Assembly: GCA_022822865.1 (NCBI GenBank)
Contig: JAJDYJ010000021.1
Span: forward strand, 1-47,414
From: Pseudomonadales bacterium
GTDB lineage: Bacteria; Pseudomonadota; Gammaproteobacteria; Pseudomonadales; Pseudohongiellaceae
DNA: 47,414 nt
Direction: 5' to 3'
Positions within the stretch are counted from its first letter, which is position 1, and every line of letters starts with the position of its first letter. A program made the position numbers and the translations under genes. A model generated the notes under the pieces. It worked only from the letters and a program-made list of their open reading frames with translations, was not told the origin of the DNA and searched no databases. Of the stretch, positions 1 to 8,742 are shown piece after piece.

Positions 1-1
1 G

Positions 2-577
2 GAGCGCGAGATCGACAAGCCGTACCTGATGCCGATCGAGGACGTGTTTTCGATTTCGGGCCGGGGCACGGTGGTTACGGGGCGGATCGAGCGCGGCGTG
101 GTGAAGGTTGGCGAGGAAGTGGAGATCGTCGGCATCAAGGACACCGAAACGACGACGTGCACGGGCGTCGAGATGTTCCGCAAGCTGCTGGACGAGGGTC
201 GCGCGGGGGAGAACGTCGGCGTATTGCTGCGCGGCACGAAGCGCGAGGAAGTGGAGCGCGGCCAGGTATTGGCGCAGCCCGGTTCGATCACCCCGCACAC
301 GAAGTTCGAGGCGGAGGTGTACATTCTGACGAAGGAAGAGGGCGGCCGTCATACGCCGTTTTTCAAGGGCTACCGTCCGCAGTTTTATTTTCGCACGACG
401 GACGTGACGGGCAACGTGGAACTTCCGGGCGACGTTGAGATGGTGATGCCCGGCGATAACGTGAAGATGAACGTTGAGTTGATCGCCCCGATCGCGATGG
501 ACGAGGGTCTGCGCTTCGCGATCCGCGAAGGCGGCCGCACGGTAGGCGCGGGAGTAGTCTCCAAAATCATCGAATAG
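2..577 (+). CDS. tuf: Elongation factor Tu, 3' part (domains 2 and 3)
   Basis: This is the C-terminal half of EF-Tu, the GTPase that delivers aminoacyl-tRNA to the ribosome. The frame is open from base 2, so the gene begins outside the window and the GTP-binding domain is not visible. What is seen is the start of domain 2 ([20 protein letters not shown]), then domain 3 ([21 protein letters not shown]), ending in the usual VVSKIIE. Neither rpsJ nor tRNA-Trp/secE, the two usual downstream neighbours of tuf genes in Gammaproteobacteria, follows. Instead an antitoxin-like gene starts 28 bases later. The identity is certain; which tuf copy this is cannot be told. Confidence 0.98.
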   Translation, partial: EREIDKPYLMPIEDVFSISGRGTVVTGRIERGVVKVGEEVEIVGIKDTETTTCTGVEMFRKLLDEGRAGENVGVLLRGTKREEVERGQVLAQPGSITPHTKFEAEVYILTKEEGGRHTPFFKGYRPQFYFRTTDVTGNVELPGDVEMVMPGDNVKMNVELIAPIAMDEGLRFAIREGGRTVGAGVVSKIIE

Positions 578-605
578 TCCAACATTGCAAACGGCGTGAG
601 CCCGC

Positions 606-839
606 GTGAATCAGATCGGTGCCAGTGAAGCACGAAAGAAGTTTCCGGAACTGCTTGATCGTGCTCGAATCGAAGGACTCGTCACCATCGTTCGGAAACG
701 GGGCGTTCCTTGCGCCGCGATTGTTCCTCTGTCCCATCTGCAACAGTGCGATGTGAAGCGCTTTTCCTCGCTGCGCGGTTCTGCGGGGGGCTTGTACGGC
801 GAAATTTCCAAGTGCATCGAAAACGAACGCCGATGGTAG
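606..839 (+). CDS. Phd/YefM-family antitoxin-like protein (orphan)
   Basis: The 77-residue product has the N-terminal layout of Phd/YefM type II antitoxins: an ASEARKKFPELLDRA helix, then a VTIVRKRGVPCAAIVPLSHL strand-turn-strand. This is the DNA-binding and dimerising part; the C-terminal part would bind a toxin. A GTG start at 606 gives the full family N-terminus; no clear ribosome site precedes it. A toxin gene would normally overlap the stop codon, but only a five-codon stub remains there (833-847), so this is probably an orphan that may only regulate. A hairpin terminator follows at 891. The family is fairly certain; activity is unknown. Confidence 0.75.
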   Translation: MNQIGASEARKKFPELLDRARIEGLVTIVRKRGVPCAAIVPLSHLQQCDVKRFSSLRGSAGGLYGEISKCIENERRW

Positions 840-847
840 TGCGATAG
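833..847 (+). pseudogene. Possible stub of a toxin (PIN-type) start
   Basis: An ATG overlaps the antitoxin stop codon (ATGGTAG), the usual coupling of antitoxin and toxin genes. It opens M-V-V-R and then meets a TAG. Many PIN-domain toxins begin M-V-V-D-T-S, so this looks like a toxin gene whose body has been lost. With only three informative residues this is inference. Confidence 0.3.
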
Positions 848-890
848 ACGGGATAAGGACCAGGCACAACGTGGGGCATGACATGAAACT

Positions 891-910
891 AACCGGCCAC
901 TCCGGTTTTT
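891..910 (+). terminator. Rho-independent terminator after tuf/antitoxin
   Basis: AACCGG and CCGGTT pair perfectly around a five-base loop (CCACT), and the 3' arm runs into TTTTT. It would end the tuf-antitoxin transcript before the ATPase gene. Confidence 0.6.
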
Positions 911-927
911 GAAGTGACGCCTGAATC

Positions 928-955
928 TTGATTTACTCAATGTAATGAGTAAAAT
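928..955 (+). promoter_or_regulatory. Sigma-70-type promoter of the AAA+/DUF4143 gene
   Basis: TTGATT (928-933) and TAAAAT (950-955) are spaced 16 bases apart. Transcription would start near 962, only about five bases before the ATG at 967, so the message would be leaderless or nearly so. This agrees with the lack of any Shine-Dalgarno sequence before the ATG. The promoter is covered by the palindromes at 932-975. Confidence 0.5.
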
Positions 956-975
956 TACTCACTGAAATGAGTAAT
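932..975. repeat. Two tandem 22-bp palindromes over promoter and start codon (putative operator)
   Basis: Unit 1 (932-953) has perfect 8-base arms TTTACTCA / TGAGTAAA around six bases. Unit 2 (954-975) has perfect arms ATTACTCA / TGAGTAAT around six bases. The units abut, so their centres are 22 bp apart, about two helical turns. Unit 1 overlaps the -35 and -10 boxes; unit 2 overlaps the -10 end, the likely transcription start and the ATG (967-969). This is the layout of a repressor operator, or of a target for the gene's own product (inference). Confidence 0.7.
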
Positions 976-2175
976 TCATCGCAATATACGCGCCCCCAGG
1001 CGGAAGTGCTGGTCAGCAGGCTGCTTGAGCCGCGGCGCTTTATTCAAGTGATTTCCGGGGCCAGGCAAGTCGGCAAGACCACGCTCGCCCGGCAAGCGGC
1101 GAAGCGTAGCGGTCTGCCGGCCCGTTACGCCAGCGCGGATGAACCGACGCTGCGCGGCTCCGACTGGATCGAGCAGCAATGGGAAGCGGCCCGGAGCCTG
1201 TGCCGGGCCGCGAACCAGGGTGGGGCCTTGCTGGTATTGGATGAAATCCAGAAAATCGGCGACTGGTCCGAAACTGTGAAACGCCTGTGGGACGCCGATT
1301 CCCGCGGCGACCCGCCGATCGAGCTCAAGGTCGTTCTGCTGGGCTCCGCGCCCTTGCTCATGCAGCGGGGAATCGGCGAAAGCCTCGCCGGCAGATTCGA
1401 AATCATCCATTTGCCGCATTGGAGTTTTACGGAAATGCGGGGAGCGTTCGACTGGAACCTGGAGCAATATCTGTTCTTTGGGGCCTATCCCGGCGCCGCC
1501 GGCCTGATTCGCCAGCCGACGCGCTGGTCAAGCTATATCCGCGACTCCCTGATCGAACCCGTGCTGTCCCGCGATGTGCTACTGCTGTCCCGAATCGACA
1601 AACCCGCATTGCTGCGGAGATTGCTCGATCTCTCCTGCGCCTATTCCAGCCAGATTCTTGCCTACAACAAGATGCTCGGCCAACTGGACGACGCCGGCAA
1701 TACCACCACGCTGGCCCATTATCTCTACTTGCTGGCCCAGGCGGGCCTCGTCACCGGCCTTGCCAAGTATGCCGGCAGCGCCGTGAGGCAGCGCGCCTCA
1801 AGTCCGAAATTGCAGGTTTTCAACACCGCGCTGATCACTGCCCGGACGCGGCGGACATTCAAGCAGGCCAGACAAGATCGAACCTTCTGGGGAAGGTTGG
1901 TGGAATCAGCGGTCGGCTCCCATCTCGTCAACGCCGCGGCAGCCGGCGAGTTCGAAGTGCGATACTGGCGCGACGCCAATTACGAGGTTGATTTCTTGCT
2001 GTGCTCCGGCGACAGCCTCACCGCCATAGAAGTCAAGAGCGGTCGAGCAACCGCGGTTCATTCGGGAATGGCGGCATTCTCGAAAAAATTCCAACCCAAG
2101 CGAAGACTCCTCGTCGGCGGCGACGGCATCGGTGTGGAAGACTTCCTCTCCCAACCCGCGAGCAACTGGCTGTGA
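967..2175 (+). CDS. AAA+ ATPase with DUF4143 (PD-(D/E)XK-like) C-terminus
   Basis: The 402-residue protein belongs to the AAA_14/DUF4143 family, widespread mobile-like ATPases of unclear role. Walker A is GARQVGKTT (31-39), Walker B is LLVLDEIQ (88-95), and a sensor-like VVLLGSAPLLM follows. The C-terminal DUF4143 region carries VDF (in ANYEVDFLL) and, some residues later, IEVKSG, the spacing of a restriction-endonuclease-like fold. Length is normal for the family. The ATG at 967 lies inside a palindrome and has no ribosome site, which fits a leaderless message. It stands alone between a terminator and a convergent gene. Nuclease activity is not shown by sequence alone. Family membership is near certain; function is unknown. 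Confidence 0.9.
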   Translation: MSNSSQYTRPQAEVLVSRLLEPRRFIQVISGARQVGKTTLARQAAKRSGLPARYASADEPTLRGSDWIEQQWEAARSLCRAANQGGALLVLDEIQKIGDWSETVKRLWDADSRGDPPIELKVVLLGSAPLLMQRGIGESLAGRFEIIHLPHWSFTEMRGAFDWNLEQYLFFGAYPGAAGLIRQPTRWSSYIRDSLIEPVLSRDVLLLSRIDKPALLRRLLDLSCAYSSQILAYNKMLGQLDDAGNTTTLAHYLYLLAQAGLVTGLAKYAGSAVRQRASSPKLQVFNTALITARTRRTFKQARQDRTFWGRLVESAVGSHLVNAAAAGEFEVRYWRDANYEVDFLLCSGDSLTAIEVKSGRATAVHSGMAAFSKKFQPKRRLLVGGDGIGVEDFLSQPASNWL

Positions 2176-2252
2176 AACACGCCAACTGCCCATTTATTCC
2201 TGAGTCAAATCCTTGAAACGCCGATACACTCTGTCTCGGGCGAAAGGAGGAA

Positions 2253-2277
2253 GGCCATGATTTCACATGGCCCTTTT
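2253..2277. terminator. Hairpin between convergent genes
   Basis: GGCCATG (2253-2259) and CATGGCC (2266-2272) pair around ATTTCA and are followed by CTTTT on the plus strand. On the minus strand the same hairpin is followed by a T/C-rich run. It lies in the 198-base gap between two convergent genes and could stop transcription from either side. The stem is only 7 bp. Confidence 0.4.
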
Positions 2278-2373
2278 CACTTGGTTCGGCAGAGCGTATC
2301 GCCCCGGCCGATGCCGTTGCCAATACTTTGTCTTCGATCGGTTCGGCGTCGCCGGACTCGTCATTCCAGCGAA

Positions 2374-5300
2374 CTACAGGTCCGGCAGCGCTTCCCGCAG
2401 GACTTCGTTGCCGTCGGCGTCCAGGACGGCGACTTCCCGGGGTTGGCGCGGGGGTATGGGCGTCCGGGCGGCCCAGAAGGATTCGTCGCCGACGCTCGGC
2501 GAGGAGACCGCCAGCGGCTCGGCGTGGACCTGCGCGCCCGCCGCGTCGAACAGGATCAGTGTGTATTCGCCGTCGTTCGCCGGCGGGCGCGGCCGCCGGC
2601 CGGACAACTCGGCCTGGGTCAGGCGCCAGACGCCGCCGGCGCCGATGCGGCCCGAGAGGGCGATGCTCGCGCCGTTCGCGGCGTAAGTACCCTCCGCGGC
2701 GTGCGCGTCTGAATCTTCCGCGGCCGGCGAAGCCGTCGTTACCGCGCCGGCGCTCGTCCGGACGCCGCCGGCCCCGGCGCCGGACTGCGCGCCGAAGGCC
2801 AGCCAGTATTCCGATGCCTTGCGATAGTTGTAGTCGGAAATCAGCTTCAGTTCGGTGCAATAGGACATGATGTCGGTGTAGTCCTCGTCTTCGCCCGAGG
2901 CGAACAGCCGCCAGTTGCGCTCCCATGCCGGTTCCGGGCCGAGGGCGCCGTCGGGATACGGATACTCTTCGTCTACGCCTTCGGCGAAGCAGCCCGGCGT
3001 GTGCGCCAGGCTCAGGTTGTGGCCGAACTCGTGGGGAATGACGATATGGACCGACAGTTCGCTCAGCGCGACCTGGCTGCCGAGCAACGACACGCCGCCG
3101 ACGTCGTCGTTGACGATGCCGTGATAGAACTCGTCGGGTTCGCCCTCGGCGTTCCATAACTGGTACAACTCGAGCAGCGGTTCGTCGAGGCTTTCGTCGA
3201 TTTCGTCGAACTCGAGCACGGGTCCGATGCGCGCCTCGAAATCGTCCGCGATGGGCAGGAAGGCAAGCGCGCCCGCCATCAGCGCGTTCGGGTCGAGGCT
3301 CTCGTGCCAGTCTTCTCCGGACTGCGCGATCGGAACGAACACGGCGCGGAACCGCGGCGGCGTCTCGCCGCGCAGGACGATCGGGACGCCGGCGTTGTCG
3401 GTTTCGTCGGTTTCCTCGAATTCATCGTCCGGGTCGATGAGATGCAGAACCCGGTTGCCGGACCGGTGCAATTCGCCCGGCAGGTGGAAGAGAAACTCCG
3501 AACGCCACAGTCCCGGTTCGATTTCTTCGGTGGCCGGCGGCGCGGCCTCGGCGAGACCGTCCGCGAGAACTTCGTCGTCGGCGCCGAGCACTCGCGCGAT
3601 AACGGGCGGCGGCGTCTCCGTCGAATGATCGACCCGCACCGCGAGCGAGGCCCAGCGGCCCAGAATCGGCGTCTGACGTTCGATCCGCGGTCCTTCCCAG
3701 TCCCATTCCATGACCAGCGGACCCTGGTACCAGGCGATGGAGTGGTGAGAAGCATTGCCCGGGCTCGCGGCGGGCGGCGGAGCTTGCCGCGGCGGCGGCG
3801 GGCCGTAGCCCGTGATCTGCGTGCCGGCGATGCCCAGCAGCAGGCCGCCCTCGTTGACCCGCTGGCGGAAAGCCCAGTCGATCGTTCCCCGAATCGGATT
3901 GAAGGAAACGTCCAGATCGGCGAGCGCCGGCGCGGCCGCGATGGCCGCGGGAATACCTTCCCGCAACCGGTTGAAGCTCAGGTCGAGACTTTCGAGGTTC
4001 GGCAGTTCCCCGAACGCCGGCGGAATCGCGCCGGTGAGTTCGTTCAGGCTCAGGTCGAGACGGCGCAAGCGAACCAGCCCGGCAAGCTCCGGCGGTATGG
4101 CGCCGCTCAGTTCGTTGCCCCAGAGGGACAATTCCTCGAGATTTTCCATTTGCCCCAGTTCCCGGGGTATGCCGCCGGAAAGCTTGTTGGAGCCGAGCCG
4201 CAATTCTCTCAGTTGTCCGAGTTGCGCCAGTTCCGGCGGAATCTCGCCACTGAGCCGGTTGCCCCACAGCCACAAGCCGGTCAGTTCGCTCAACTGGCCC
4301 AACCGCGGGGGAATCCCGCCTTCGAGCGCGTTGAAGCCAAGTCGCAGCGATTTCAGGCGCGACAGACGCGATAGTCCGGGCGGAATCGTCCCCGACAATT
4401 CGTTGGCGGAAAGGTCCAGGGTCTCCAGTTCTTCGAGGCGGGACAACTCCGGCGGTATCCCGCCGCCCAAGCGATTCGATTCCAGACGCAGGACTTTCAG
4501 CTTCGACAACTCGCCGAACCGCGGCGGAAGGTTCCCGGTCAACTCGTTATAGGACAGATCGAGGCTCGTCAGGGCGCCGAGTTGCGCCAGGTCGTCGGGC
4601 AGGACGCCCCCGAGTTCGCCGAAACGCAGATCGACTCCGCTCACCCGGCCGTCGGCGGTGTCGATTCCGGCCCAGCCTTCGAGGTTCCGCTGATCGTCCT
4701 TGCCCCATTGGCGGATCGGGTTGTCTTCCATGATCAGGCCGGTTTCGATCAGCGAGTTGGCGAAGCCGGCCAGCGCCTGACAGTCGGCGACGAGGCCCGC
4801 GTTGTTCGCGGGATCGTCGATGAAGCCGCCGTTGGAGCAGCTATCGGCTTCGATCGGAGTGCGGGCGCTCTCGGGCACGGTGACGGTGATGGTGAATTCG
4901 AGCGTGTCCCTGTCGAAATCCCGATCCGCCGCGACGTAAGTCATGCGATAAACGCCCGCCCGGGTGGGAGCGCCGCTGAGTTGCCGGGTTTCCGCATCGA
5001 AACCGAGCCCGGGCGGCGCTTCCGGCTGAAGGAAATAGGTCAGCGGCCCATCGCCGCCCGTGGCCTCGGGTAGTTGCAGCGGGTCGATTTCAATGTTGAG
5101 CGTGTACGTCCGATCCGCGGGCGCGCTGGCGCCGGCGAAGCTGGGCGCGGTATCGGGCCCCCGGACGAGGATGAACAGGGGAAAGACTCCGCGGTCGCCG
5201 TCCGCGTCCCGCGCTTCGTAAATCGCCAGGAATTCGCCGGCTTCGGTGGGCGTGCCGCCGAGTTCGCGACTGACGGGGTCGAATTGCAGGCCGGGCACGT

Positions 5301-6870
5301 CGTCTCCCGCCAGCGAATACGTCAAGGGCGCCTCGCCGCCGCTGGCTTCGGGTAACCGCATGGGCTCGATCGGCTCGCCGAGCGAGAAAATCATCACCGG
5401 CGGAAAATCGGCCGGATCGAATGCCGGCGCCGTTCCGACGATCGGCGCATCCACCGCGCGACGATTCGGGGCCAGGGCGGTGAACGCCGCGCCGCTGATC
5501 GGCAGCGATACGGCCGCCACCGGCCGATCGCAGATTATCGAAGCCGCGCCGCCGGCGAAATCGTGGGGGATCGGAATCAGCTCTTCGAGAAATCCCACCA
5601 GCGTGGACCGCCGATCCACGAAAAATCTGTCTTGTTCCCGAAACAGGCCGCCGTTGCCGGTCAGTTCCACCGAGCAGGATGCGGCGTCTTGCCCGGCGTT
5701 GCCGATCGCCATCGCGATCCGCTCGCCGCCGGGGAAAACGGGAAAGTCCAGAATTTCCGCCGGCCGCGTTGCCGGAATCGCGGTCATGGCCGCGGTCCCG
5801 CCCCCGGCCGCGAGGCTCAATACGTTGCCGGCCGCAACGGGCGCGTCGCATTCGACGCTTGCGTAACCCCAGGCCAGGAAGGATTCCCCTTTGCTGGAAA
5901 CCGTTATCCGCTCGCCGCCGCCGAGGGTGAACCCAAAGCCGGCCGCGGTGGCGTCGGCGCGGACGGGCGCCGTGAAGCGGCCGTTGTCCAGGTCGCCGTC
6001 GAAATTCAGTTCGCAACGGTTCGCCGCGGCGCCGGGATTGACGACGAACGACTCCGAGCGGAATCCGTCGCCGTCCACGATCAGCGGCAGCGTCAGGGAT
6101 TCGCCCGCAGTTTCGTCCGCGCCCGGCGAAACCGGCCGCAACGCGCTGAACGTCGCACCCTCGAAAGAAATGCCGAAGGCGGCGATATCGGTATCGCAGG
6201 AAGCCGTGGCCCAGGCGCCTTCGGGAAGCCGCGAAGTCGACAGGAAGTGAATGCCGGTGGATCGCTCCGCGATGGCGATGGTTTCCGTTTCCCGCGCCGC
6301 GCCCGCGGCGCTTGCGATATCGATGGCGCAAGATACCGGGGCGGAACCGTCGTTTGAAAACACCATGCCGAAATCGGCGAGCGGGCGCGGTATGTGGAAC
6401 ACGAAATCGGAGGCGGCCCGGGCGCTCTTTGCCGCGGTCATCGCGATGGGCGCTCCGTCGTCGTCCGGGTCGGCGGAGTCGTCGAGCGTCAGCAGCAGGC
6501 GCGCGTTGACTTCACCCAGGCAGTCGAGCGCCGCGTAGCCGAAGGCGAGTTCCCGCTCGCCGGCGGTGGCGAGAATCACGGCGTCGTCGGCGCCGGCGAG
6601 TTCCACGCGCGCATCGGCCCCCGTCGCCGACAGCGCGTCGTGGGATTGAAGTCTCGCGCTGTCGAGCAAGCCGCCCTGGCCTTCCCGGCCCCGGAGGCGG
6701 AGCGCGCACTCGTTGGCGGAATTCGAGGCGTTGCCCAGAAAGAGATGCGAGCGGAACCCGTCCCCGTCGACGACGAATGGGAAAAAATGTTCCCGGCCGG
6801 CGCCCGCGTCGAGCGATTGCGCGAAAGCCGGCGGCGCCAGCAGCAGCGCGGCCGCGACGTAATTTTTCAT
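2374..6870 (-). CDS. Secreted multidomain protein: plant-type LRRs and metzincin-like protease motif
   Basis: About 1498 residues. The start is placed at 6870 (MKNYVAAALLLAPPAFAQ, a signal peptide) because AGGGGG lies just upstream; an ATG seven codons earlier lacks this. In order: several related modules of about 110 residues (two begin with VVDGDGFRS or IVDGDGFRS); two putative-Ig (He_PIG-like) domains, each with a PLTY...PGL.FD...R.L.G.PT pattern; an LRR cap with paired cysteines; about ten 24-residue LRRs of the plant type (LSGxIPPEL), roughly residues 750-1000; a CARDB-like domain; and a zinc site HEFGHNLSLAH (1280-1290). Here the usual metzincin glycine is serine. No C-terminal membrane or sorting signal is evident. 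It is likely an exported adhesin-protease; its target is unknown. Confidence 0.85.
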   Translation of the reverse strand: MKNYVAAALLLAPPAFAQSLDAGAGREHFFPFVVDGDGFRSHLFLGNASNSANECALRLRGREGQGGLLDSARLQSHDALSATGADARVELAGADDAVILATAGERELAFGYAALDCLGEVNARLLLTLDDSADPDDDGAPIAMTAAKSARAASDFVFHIPRPLADFGMVFSNDGSAPVSCAIDIASAAGAARETETIAIAERSTGIHFLSTSRLPEGAWATASCDTDIAAFGISFEGATFSALRPVSPGADETAGESLTLPLIVDGDGFRSESFVVNPGAAANRCELNFDGDLDNGRFTAPVRADATAAGFGFTLGGGERITVSSKGESFLAWGYASVECDAPVAAGNVLSLAAGGGTAAMTAIPATRPAEILDFPVFPGGERIAMAIGNAGQDAASCSVELTGNGGLFREQDRFFVDRRSTLVGFLEELIPIPHDFAGGAASIICDRPVAAVSLPISGAAFTALAPNRRAVDAPIVGTAPAFDPADFPPVMIFSLGEPIEPMRLPEASGGEAPLTYSLAGDDVPGLQFDPVSRELGGTPTEAGEFLAIYEARDADGDRGVFPLFILVRGPDTAPSFAGASAPADRTYTLNIEIDPLQLPEATGGDGPLTYFLQPEAPPGLGFDAETRQLSGAPTRAGVYRMTYVAADRDFDRDTLEFTITVTVPESARTPIEADSCSNGGFIDDPANNAGLVADCQALAGFANSLIETGLIMEDNPIRQWGKDDQRNLEGWAGIDTADGRVSGVDLRFGELGGVLPDDLAQLGALTSLDLSYNELTGNLPPRFGELSKLKVLRLESNRLGGGIPPELSRLEELETLDLSANELSGTIPPGLSRLSRLKSLRLGFNALEGGIPPRLGQLSELTGLWLWGNRLSGEIPPELAQLGQLRELRLGSNKLSGGIPRELGQMENLEELSLWGNELSGAIPPELAGLVRLRRLDLSLNELTGAIPPAFGELPNLESLDLSFNRLREGIPAAIAAAPALADLDVSFNPIRGTIDWAFRQRVNEGGLLLGIAGTQITGYGPPPPRQAPPPAASPGNASHHSIAWYQGPLVMEWDWEGPRIERQTPILGRWASLAVRVDHSTETPPPVIARVLGADDEVLADGLAEAAPPATEEIEPGLWRSEFLFHLPGELHRSGNRVLHLIDPDDEFEETDETDNAGVPIVLRGETPPRFRAVFVPIAQSGEDWHESLDPNALMAGALAFLPIADDFEARIGPVLEFDEIDESLDEPLLELYQLWNAEGEPDEFYHGIVNDDVGGVSLLGSQVALSELSVHIVIPHEFGHNLSLAHTPGCFAEGVDEEYPYPDGALGPEPAWERNWRLFASGEDEDYTDIMSYCTELKLISDYNYRKASEYWLAFGAQSGAGAGGVRTSAGAVTTASPAAEDSDAHAAEGTYAANGASIALSGRIGAGGVWRLTQAELSGRRPRPPANDGEYTLILFDAAGAQVHAEPLAVSSPSVGDESFWAARTPIPPRQPREVAVLDADGNEVLREALPDL

Positions 6871-6951
6871 TTGGCGCCCCCTGGTGTGCATGGATTCTAG
6901 CAGACTGTCGGGCCGGTTTGTCCGCCTGGTCCGCGGCCGGCATACCCGAGT

Positions 6952-7287
6952 TCAGGCTGGGCCCGCTTTCCCGGATTTGGCGCCGGCTTGTTCGAGGATG
7001 GCGGCATATTCGGATGATTTGCGGTGTTCCGAGACGTGGTCGAGGAAAGTACTGCCGTCGCTCAGTCTGATGTTGACGTCTTTGCCGGCTTCGATGAAGA
7101 AAGGGATGAAGCGCGCGAACAGTTCCGCGGTCATGCCACGGTAGGCCTTTAGCAGAATGGCGTAGTCGCGCGGCATGCCGGCCGGCGGCAGCAATTCGAG
7201 ATAGCCTTTCAGGCGCTCGTCCGACCACTCCTCGTCGCGAGTGGCGATCTGGGTGCGTTCCGCGCCGCGCTTCTTGCCTTCTTTCAA
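6952..7287 (-). CDS. PA4642-family protein
   Basis: The 111-residue product matches the small uncharacterised PA4642 family of Gammaproteobacteria, with the core LLKAYRGMTAELFARFIPFFIEAG followed by a D-N-x-R-x-x-D-G-S-T-F-type segment. It starts at a TTG preceded by GGAG. It lies 23 bases downstream of gatB on the same strand and so may share its transcript. No signal peptide or membrane segment is seen. The biochemical role is unknown; the family call rests on remembered sequence similarity. Confidence 0.7.
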   Translation of the reverse strand: MKEGKKRGAERTQIATRDEEWSDERLKGYLELLPPAGMPRDYAILLKAYRGMTAELFARFIPFFIEAGKDVNIRLSDGSTFLDHVSEHRKSSEYAAILEQAGAKSGKAGPA

Positions 7288-7310
7288 GATCGACTCCGCC
7301 GGCTCAAAAG

Positions 7311-8741
7311 CTATGACTGCAACTTGTCGCGCAGCAACTCGTTGACCTGGGCCGGGTTGGCCTTGCCGCGGGAGAGCTTCATCGCCTGCCCGACCAGGTA
7401 GCCGAGCACTTGCTGCTTGCCGTCGCGGAATTGCTGCGCCTGCGCCGCGTTCTCCGCGATCACCCGGTCGACGAGTTTTTCGATTTCGCCCTCGTCGGTG
7501 ACCTGGCGCAGGCCCTGCTTCTCGATGATTTCGTCAACGCCTTGTGGACCTTCGGCAAGCTGCTCGAACACCGTTTTCGCGATCTTGCCCGAGATCGTCC
7601 TGTCCCTGATCCGCAGGATCAGATCGGCGAGGTTGCCTGCGCTTACCGGCGAGTCGGCGATGTCGAGATTCTCCCGATTCAGCAGCGCCTGCAATTCCAC
7701 GGAAACCCAGTTCGCGGCCAACTTGGCGTCGCCGCAGCCTTGCGCCACCTGCTCAAAATAATCCGCCATCTCCCGGCTCGCGGTGAGCACGCCGGCATCG
7801 TAGGCCGACAGGCCGTATTCCGCGGCGAATCGCCGCTTGCGCGCATCGGGCAACTCCGGCAGTTCCGAGCGTATCTGCTTGATCAGATCCTCGCCGATCT
7901 CGACCGGCAGCAGGTCCGGCTCGGGGAAATAGCGGTAGTCATTGGCGACTTCCTTGCCGCGCATGGGCCGGGTCTCGTCGCGAACCGAGTCGTACAGCCG
8001 GGTTTCCTGCACGATTTTGCCGCCGTCTTCGAGCACGTCCTGCTGGCGGCGGATTTCGAAATTTATCGCCTTTTCCACGAAGCGGAAGGAATTGACGTTC
8101 TTGATCTCGGTGCGAGTACCGAGATCCGCGCCCGGGCGCCGGATCGAAACGTTGGCGTCGCAACGCATCGAACCCTGGGACATGTCGCCGTCGGAAATAT
8201 CGAGATAGCGCACGATGGAATGCAACTTCTTCAGATAGGCGACCGCTTCTTTCGCGCTGCGCAGGTCCGGGTCCGAAACGATTTCGAGCAGCGGCGTGCC
8301 GGCGCGGTTCAGGTCGATGCCGGTCTCGTCGGCGAACGCCTCGTGCAGGGACTTGCCGGCGTCCTCTTCCATGTGCGCGCGGGTAACGCCGATACGCTTT
8401 TCGGTTCCGTCTTCGAGATTGATGACGATCGAACCGCGGCCGACGACGGGGTAGTCCAGTTGGCTCGTCTGGTAGCCTTTCGGCAAGTCCGGGTAGAAAT
8501 AGTTCTTGCGGTCGAAAATTGAATGCCTGCCGATCTCGGCGTCGATGGCCAGTCCGAAGCGAACCGCCATGCGCAAGGCCTCGCCGTTCAACACCGGCAA
8601 TGTGCCGGGCATGGCCAGGTCGTAGATGTTCGCCTGGGTATTGGGCCCCGCGCCGAATGCCGTGGAGGTTCCCGAAAACAGCTTGGACCGGGTAGATAAT
8701 TGCACATGAACTTCAAGCCCGATGACCGCTTCCCATTCCAT
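7311..8741 (-). CDS. gatB: Aspartyl/glutamyl-tRNA(Asn/Gln) amidotransferase subunit B
   Basis: GatB activates the misacylated Glu-tRNA(Gln) or Asp-tRNA(Asn) and, with GatA and GatC, turns it into the amide form in the cytoplasm. The 476-residue length is typical. The N-terminus has the family signature [20 protein letters not shown], the middle has [14 protein letters not shown] and [15 protein letters not shown], and the C-terminus is a YqeY-like tRNA-binding tail ([18 protein letters not shown] onward). It starts one base after the gatA stop codon, so the two are translationally close and surely one operon. Confidence 0.97.
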   Translation of the reverse strand: MEWEAVIGLEVHVQLSTRSKLFSGTSTAFGAGPNTQANIYDLAMPGTLPVLNGEALRMAVRFGLAIDAEIGRHSIFDRKNYFYPDLPKGYQTSQLDYPVVGRGSIVINLEDGTEKRIGVTRAHMEEDAGKSLHEAFADETGIDLNRAGTPLLEIVSDPDLRSAKEAVAYLKKLHSIVRYLDISDGDMSQGSMRCDANVSIRRPGADLGTRTEIKNVNSFRFVEKAINFEIRRQQDVLEDGGKIVQETRLYDSVRDETRPMRGKEVANDYRYFPEPDLLPVEIGEDLIKQIRSELPELPDARKRRFAAEYGLSAYDAGVLTASREMADYFEQVAQGCGDAKLAANWVSVELQALLNRENLDIADSPVSAGNLADLILRIRDRTISGKIAKTVFEQLAEGPQGVDEIIEKQGLRQVTDEGEIEKLVDRVIAENAAQAQQFRDGKQQVLGYLVGQAMKLSRGKANPAQVNELLRDKLQS

Positions 8742-8742
8742 C

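Noticed and set aside
578-605. tRNA gene after tuf.
   Set aside because: Only 28 bases separate tuf and the next gene; no tRNA fold is possible.
2257-2712. ORF of 151 codons with a very good ribosome site (AAAGGAGG, six bases before ATG).
   Set aside because: Most of it lies antisense to the conserved secreted-protein gene, its composition is arginine-rich as expected from a shadow frame, and the hairpin over its start looks like a terminator.
2033-3157. Antisense ORF of 374 codons spanning the ATPase end and the secreted-protein end.
   Set aside because: It crosses two real genes, is low-complexity arginine-rich and has no known motif.
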